Origin: Microcaldota archaeon
GTDB lineage: Archaea > Micrarchaeota > Micrarchaeia > Micrarchaeales > CABMGC01
NCBI GenBank assembly: GCA_021792235.1
Contig: JAJYVC010000020.1
Span: 1 to 16,854 of the forward strand
Direction: 5' to 3'
DNA length: 16,854 nt
The notes under the pieces were generated by a model that was not told the DNA's origin, ran no database searches, and was given only the letters and a program-made list of their open reading frames with translations. Made by a program: the position numbers and the translations under genes. This document shows, one piece after another, positions 14,962 to 16,854 of this stretch; the first letter of the stretch is position 1, and each line of letters begins with the position of its first letter.

Positions 14962-15351
14962 TTAACGGCTTTTTCGGGCACGCTTAGGGGGCAGCCTCTT
15001 TCGATTTGACATTTTACCAATTAAATAAACCAACATTAAAAATAGGATTATCATCAATATCAGCGCTACGGCAATGGCTAGACCAAAATTGGCCGCGCCG
15101 CCTGGATAATTATAACCTGCAGCAGCTCCAACAAATGTAAAAATAAATAGGAAGGCGGTTACCACAATCAAGATCATTGTTGCTCTTTCAAGCCTTTCAG
15201 AACTTTCTGCTAACCTGTTAATTGCATCATTTGTTGTATCTTTATTCTTTTTAGGCGGCATACCAACTCCATAAGTATATGTTACCTCAAACCATAAAAG
15301 TGCTTTCAGCGATACATAACCTATGAATAATGCGGTCAAAAAGATATTCAT
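14962..15351 (-). CDS. Small membrane protein with basic tail, unknown function
   Basis: The frame of 129 residues encodes a hydrophobic N-terminal segment (FLTALFIGYVSLKALLWF), then a charged helical stretch (NDAINRLAESSERLERAT), two strong membrane helices (MILIVVTAFLFIFTFVGAAAG and a long FGLAIAVALILMIILFLMLVYLIG) and a very basic tail (NRKRLPPKRARKSR). The start is uncertain. The ATG at 15351 has no ribosome binding site. The ATG at 15261 (MPPKKNKDTTN, 99 residues) has GGAG five bases upstream and a TATA-like CTTTTATGG about 30-38 bases upstream, and would leave only two helices. I do not recognise the family. It is the first gene of the AT-rich stretch after the tRNA and is encoded opposite to its neighbours. 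Confidence 0.65.
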   Translation of the reverse strand: MNIFLTALFIGYVSLKALLWFEVTYTYGVGMPPKKNKDTTNDAINRLAESSERLERATMILIVVTAFLFIFTFVGAAAGYNYPGGAANFGLAIAVALILMIILFLMLVYLIGKMSNRKRLPPKRARKSR

Positions 15352-15446
15352 AAAATAAGTTAGAAGATTTAGAAATAAATGAATATAAATATCAAATAAA
15401 AATTAAATTAAGTGTTTTGACTGTAATTTTTATTTAGACAAAAAGA
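15352..15446. promoter_or_regulatory. Very AT-rich divergent intergenic region
   Basis: These 95 bases are extremely rich in A and T and lie between divergent frames. Candidate TATA elements occur on both strands (for example TTTTTATTT near 15427). No operator-like inverted repeat was found. The abrupt base-composition shift relative to the ATP synthase region is plain by eye. Confidence 0.35.
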
Positions 15447-15512
15447 ATGAGCGTTAAATTTAATGATTATTTAGTAGAGGCATATGCAAAAGCTATTAAA
15501 TCACAAAAATAA
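15447..15512 (+). CDS. 21-residue ORF duplicating the C-terminus of the next gene (gene remnant or short peptide)
   Basis: ATG at 15447 to TAA at 15512 encodes 21 residues ending NDYLVEAYAKAIKSQK. The gene at 15515 ends DDYLIEEYGKMVKSQK, an almost identical pattern. The last 15 bases of both frames are identical (AAATCACAAAAATAA at 15498-15512 and 15839-15853). Further upstream the copies differ mostly at third codon positions, while conserving Lys, Phe/Leu, Asp-Tyr-Leu, Glu, Tyr and Lys. An in-frame stop lies three codons before the ATG, so no longer protein exists. No ribosome binding site is evident. It may be the tail of a duplicated, otherwise deleted gene, or a retained short peptide. 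The pattern of silent change favours a period of protein-level selection. Confidence 0.45.
   Translation: MSVKFNDYLVEAYAKAIKSQK
15498..15512 (+). repeat. 15-bp direct repeat, copy 1 (copy 2 at 15839-15853)
   Basis: AAATCACAAAAATAA is present exactly at both places, and each copy encodes the last four residues KSQK plus stop of its frame. The two copies bracket the 15515 gene and could mark a duplication or a recombination point. Confidence 0.7.
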
Positions 15513-15514
15513 AA

Positions 15515-15853
15515 ATGGTAAGTATGGCTGAAGGGAGGAAGATAAAGTATTGGGAAGTAGTTCTGAAGGGAACATACTTATCATTAATGGGTTCGCCAGA
15601 AGCAAGTAAGCTAATGCGGGAGTATGGAGAGCAGAAAAAACTGGAGAAGCTTGAGAAAAAATTAGCAAATTCAGAATCTGCAGATAGAGCTAAAATAGAG
15701 AAGGAGATTTTACTGGTTAAGGCAAGGTACTGGTGGAGTGCTAAGAGCTTCAAGGAGCAGTTAGCCATTGAAAAGGAAGCAAAAAGACTTGGAATTAAGC
15801 TTGATGACTACTTGATTGAAGAATATGGAAAAATGGTCAAATCACAAAAATAA
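15515..15853 (+). CDS. Small charged helical protein, unknown function
   Basis: This 112-residue protein is rich in Lys, Glu and Ala and looks mostly helical, with a probable coiled-coil segment (EQKKLEKLEKKLANSE, then RAKIEKEILLVKARYW). It has no cysteine and no membrane segment. The C-terminal 21 residues are matched by the preceding short ORF, which suggests a small separable domain. Start choice: ATG 15515 has no ribosome binding site. ATG 15524 (MAEGRKIKYWE) lies about 25-30 bases after TATTAAA (15494-15500), which would make a leaderless mRNA starting there. It sits 12 bases before a small membrane protein on the same strand, so the two may be co-transcribed. I recognise no family. Confidence 0.7.
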   Translation: MVSMAEGRKIKYWEVVLKGTYLSLMGSPEASKLMREYGEQKKLEKLEKKLANSESADRAKIEKEILLVKARYWWSAKSFKEQLAIEKEAKRLGIKLDDYLIEEYGKMVKSQK

Positions 15854-15865
15854 TCAGGTTATTTT

Positions 15866-16105
15866 ATGACTAATCTAAGAAATATGATAAGGAGCCGATG
15901 GTGGTGGGGGATTGTTGTTGTGGTGTGGATGCTTGCGTTGCTTGGGATATATCCATATATCCCTGGCGTGCCTGTGACTGTGAATATAGGGCCTGCGTTA
16001 GACTTGACATTCCTTGTTGTAGTGATGCAGGCAGTGGAGTATTTAACACGCCCTGCACAGCTTGCTAAGAAGAAGCAGCATACTACCCGAAAGTCTGTTA
16101 GATGA
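15866..16105 (+). CDS. Small membrane protein with basic tail, unknown function
   Basis: This 79-residue protein starts at an ATG about six bases after AGGT (15856-15859). A basic, Trp-rich start (NLRNMIRSRWWW) leads into one strong hydrophobic helix (GIVVVVWMLALLGIYPYI). A Pro/Gly-rich turn follows (PGVPVTVNIGPALD), then a second weaker hydrophobic segment (LTFLVVVMQAVEYL) and a basic tail (QLAKKKQHTTRKSVR). The two-helix-plus-basic-tail layout resembles the protein at 14962, though I see no sequence match. It follows the 15515 gene by 12 bases. Its function is unknown. Small proteins of this type are frequent in archaeal viruses and plasmids, but nothing here proves such an origin. Confidence 0.65.
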   Translation: MTNLRNMIRSRWWWGIVVVVWMLALLGIYPYIPGVPVTVNIGPALDLTFLVVVMQAVEYLTRPAQLAKKKQHTTRKSVR

Positions 16106-16172
16106 TAGATTAGGAAGCTCTGGTACAATTCACCCCTCACTTCATTCGCTCCTTCTTGTGCCTACGCTTCGA

Positions 16173-16345
16173 CCTCCTTAAGAAGAATGTCAGTCAAGAA
16201 TGCGTCAACTTTGCACGACCCGTGTCAACGGGGTGTATGACACCCCTACGGGTCGGCTCGCCTCCGCAAACCCTCTTTTTACACCATCTTCGCATAGCTC
16301 TGTGTCAAAAGAGGCTTTACCCAGAAAAAAGGGGCTTGAAGGAGG
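16173..16345 (+). ncRNA. Candidate structured noncoding element (multi-stem)
   Basis: A gap of about 270 bases (16106-16375) contains no convincing gene but has several complementary segments. CCTCCTTAAG (16173-16182) can pair with CTTGAAGGAGG (16335-16345), leaving one bulged G. Inside, hairpin 1 has an outer 7-bp stem (GACCCGT 16217-16223 with ACGGGTC 16248-16254) and an inner perfect 7-bp stem (GGGGTGT 16230-16236 with ACACCCC 16240-16246) capped by ATG. Hairpin 2 pairs 16272-16284 (CCTCTTTTTACAC) with 16302-16314 (GTGTCAAAAGAGG), 12 of 13 positions, with a 17-base loop. GTCAA occurs four times. The GC-rich content contrasts with the AT-rich flanks. Either an RNA or a DNA site (recombination or replication) would fit, and the strand is assumed. 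Confidence 0.4.
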
Positions 16346-16346
16346 G

Positions 16347-16354
16347 AATTTAAG
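16347..16354 (+). promoter_or_regulatory. TATA box for the nuclease-like gene
   Basis: AATTTAAG is centred about 26 bases before the ATG at 16376. That spacing predicts transcription starting at or next to the ATG, so the mRNA would be leaderless and the upstream GGAGG (16341-16345) would not be a ribosome binding site for this gene. Confidence 0.4.
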
Positions 16355-16375
16355 GTTTTAGGGGCAAATGACAGT

Positions 16376-16738
16376 ATGGCAAACAATACTGATAAAACAG
16401 CTATGGATTATGTAAAAGAAGAATTGAAGAAGGAAGACAAAGAGTTTGAGAAGGGTAGGGGTGGCTGGGATTTGACTATAAAGAACAGGGATGGAACCGA
16501 AACGCCTATTGAGGTTAAGGGTATTGTGGAGACTAATGGTTTCGTTTTGTTATCAGATTACAATACAGATTTCAAAGGAATTGAAGGATTACCACAAAAT
16601 TGGGAAATGTGGGTAGTAATCGTGTCTAAGAAAGATGGTACTGCAAAAAAACTATTGAAGTGGGATAAAAGCGAGGTGCGTAGAAGAACACACGGCATTA
16701 AGCATAATCCTTATCGAACATGGCAAGTTAATACCTAG
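16376..16738 (+). CDS. Small PD-(D/E)XK nuclease-like protein (DUF3883-like)
   Basis: This 120-residue protein has the core layout of a PD-(D/E)XK nuclease fold. A first charged helix (MDYVKEELKKEDKEFEKG) precedes GGWDLTI with Asp32. A short hairpin then leads to PIEVKGI, in which Glu46 and Lys48 form the E-x-K motif. The later stretch FVLLSDYNT and the hydrophobic strand MWVVIVS complete the alpha-beta core. In DUF3883 and related restriction- or repair-type nucleases, GYD...IEVKG is the metal-binding catalytic pair. Here the protein is only the nuclease core, with no helicase or methylase partner in the window. The region after residue 90 is basic (KKLLKWDKSEVRRRTHG), which suits DNA binding. 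It follows the structured gap and precedes two hairpins. The substrate is unknown, and cleavage is inferred only from the motif. Confidence 0.7.
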   Translation: MANNTDKTAMDYVKEELKKEDKEFEKGRGGWDLTIKNRDGTETPIEVKGIVETNGFVLLSDYNTDFKGIEGLPQNWEMWVVIVSKKDGTAKKLLKWDKSEVRRRTHGIKHNPYRTWQVNT

Positions 16739-16744
16739 AGAATT

Positions 16745-16763
16745 CCCCCAACCTCGTTGGGGG
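16745..16763 (+). other. Perfect 8-bp hairpin after the nuclease-like gene
   Basis: CCCCCAAC and GTTGGGGG are exact complements around a CTC loop, starting six bases after the stop codon. There is no following T-run, so an archaeal oligo-T terminator is not supported. It could be an RNA-stabilising 3' hairpin or a DNA site. Confidence 0.6.
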
Positions 16764-16809
16764 TTGAACTGATTCTGCAGTAAATATACGCTTTGAGGAG
16801 GAAAAATAC

Positions 16810-16854
16810 TTGACGCGACGTGATGTTCGTCGCGCCGAAGTAATGCAATGGTGA
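16810..16854 (+). CDS. Possible 14-residue leader-like ORF at the window end
   Basis: GAGGAGG (16795-16801) is a strong ribosome-binding match and stands eight bases before TTG 16810. From there 14 codons run to a TGA that is the last base triplet of the window. AAATATACG near 16783-16790 could be a TATA box. The ORF contains a perfect inverted repeat (16814-16820 with 16828-16834). A second start, ATG 16848, remains open at the window edge, so the real gene could begin there. This may be chance. Confidence 0.2.
   Translation: MTRRDVRRAEVMQW
16814..16834 (+). repeat. Perfect 7-bp inverted repeat, CGCGACG / CGTCGCG
   Basis: The two arms are exact complements separated by seven bases (TGATGTT). 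It lies directly after a strong GAGGAGG sequence and close to the window end, so it could be an operator or an RNA hairpin near the start of the next gene. Confidence 0.55.

Noticed and set aside
16156..16353. A 65-codon + strand frame in the structured gap
   Set aside because: It crosses both strong hairpins, has Cys/Arg/Leu-rich random-looking composition and no ribosome binding site.
16745..16763. Intrinsic terminator after the nuclease-like gene
   Set aside because: The hairpin is perfect but no T-run follows, and archaeal termination depends on T-runs more than on hairpins.
14826..16854. Duplicate of the tRNA-Val 3' end as an att site
   Set aside because: I looked for the last bases of the tRNA (TGCCTCCA and flanks) downstream. 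Only weak partial matches such as TGTGCCTA near 16157 occur, which are too short to support an attachment site.
1..16854. CRISPR array or insertion sequence
   Set aside because: No regularly spaced repeats, transposase-like ORF or terminal inverted repeats were seen.

Overview
This window comes from an archaeon. It carries a complete A-type (V/A) ATP synthase operon in the archaeal gene order, a diphthamide-synthesis gene (known only from archaea and eukaryotes), TATA-box promoters, GGTG-type ribosome binding sites and Arg codons dominated by AGG/AGA. A cluster of small, heavily glycosylatable, N-terminally anchored surface proteins and the overall gene style recall DPANN archaea of the Micrarchaeota/ARMAN group. 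That placement is inference, and no marker here proves it.

Layout. (1) Positions 1-3824 hold four cell-surface proteins on the + strand: a cysteine-rich acidic protein cut off by the window start, a Thr-rich membrane-anchored glycoprotein, a membrane-anchored YVTN-type beta-propeller, and another anchored glycoprotein with its own promoter. (2) Positions 3849-12220 hold one promoter followed by nine tightly packed ATP synthase genes in the order H-I-K-E-C-F-A-B-D. Together they encode the peripheral stalks (E, H), the membrane stator (I), the rotor ring (K), the central stalk (C, D, F) and the catalytic head (A, B). (3) Positions 12246-14825 hold a Dph6-type ATP pyrophosphatase, probably the last gene of the same transcript. 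It is followed by a convergent FMN-dependent reductase, a divergent PLP aminotransferase, and a tRNA-Val(UAC) that starts on the base after the aminotransferase stop codon. (4) From 14826 to the end the character changes. This stretch is AT-rich and holds small unrecognised proteins (two membrane proteins and one helical protein), a 21-codon ORF matching the C-terminus of its neighbour, a GC-rich noncoding stretch with strong inverted repeats, a 120-residue PD-(D/E)XK-like nuclease and two more perfect hairpins. It looks like an accessory island beginning at a tRNA, although no integrase or duplicated tRNA end is visible.

The most notable observations are these. The dph6 reading frame contains its PP-loop motif but has no ATG/GTG/TTG upstream of it, and an ATA sits exactly where the family normally starts. 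The 21-aa ORF duplicates the C-terminus of the next gene. There is a predicted multi-stem noncoding element at about 16173-16345. Seven of eight propeller blades carry an N-glycosylation sequon at the same position. The first surface protein has no Lys or Arg in 236 readable residues.
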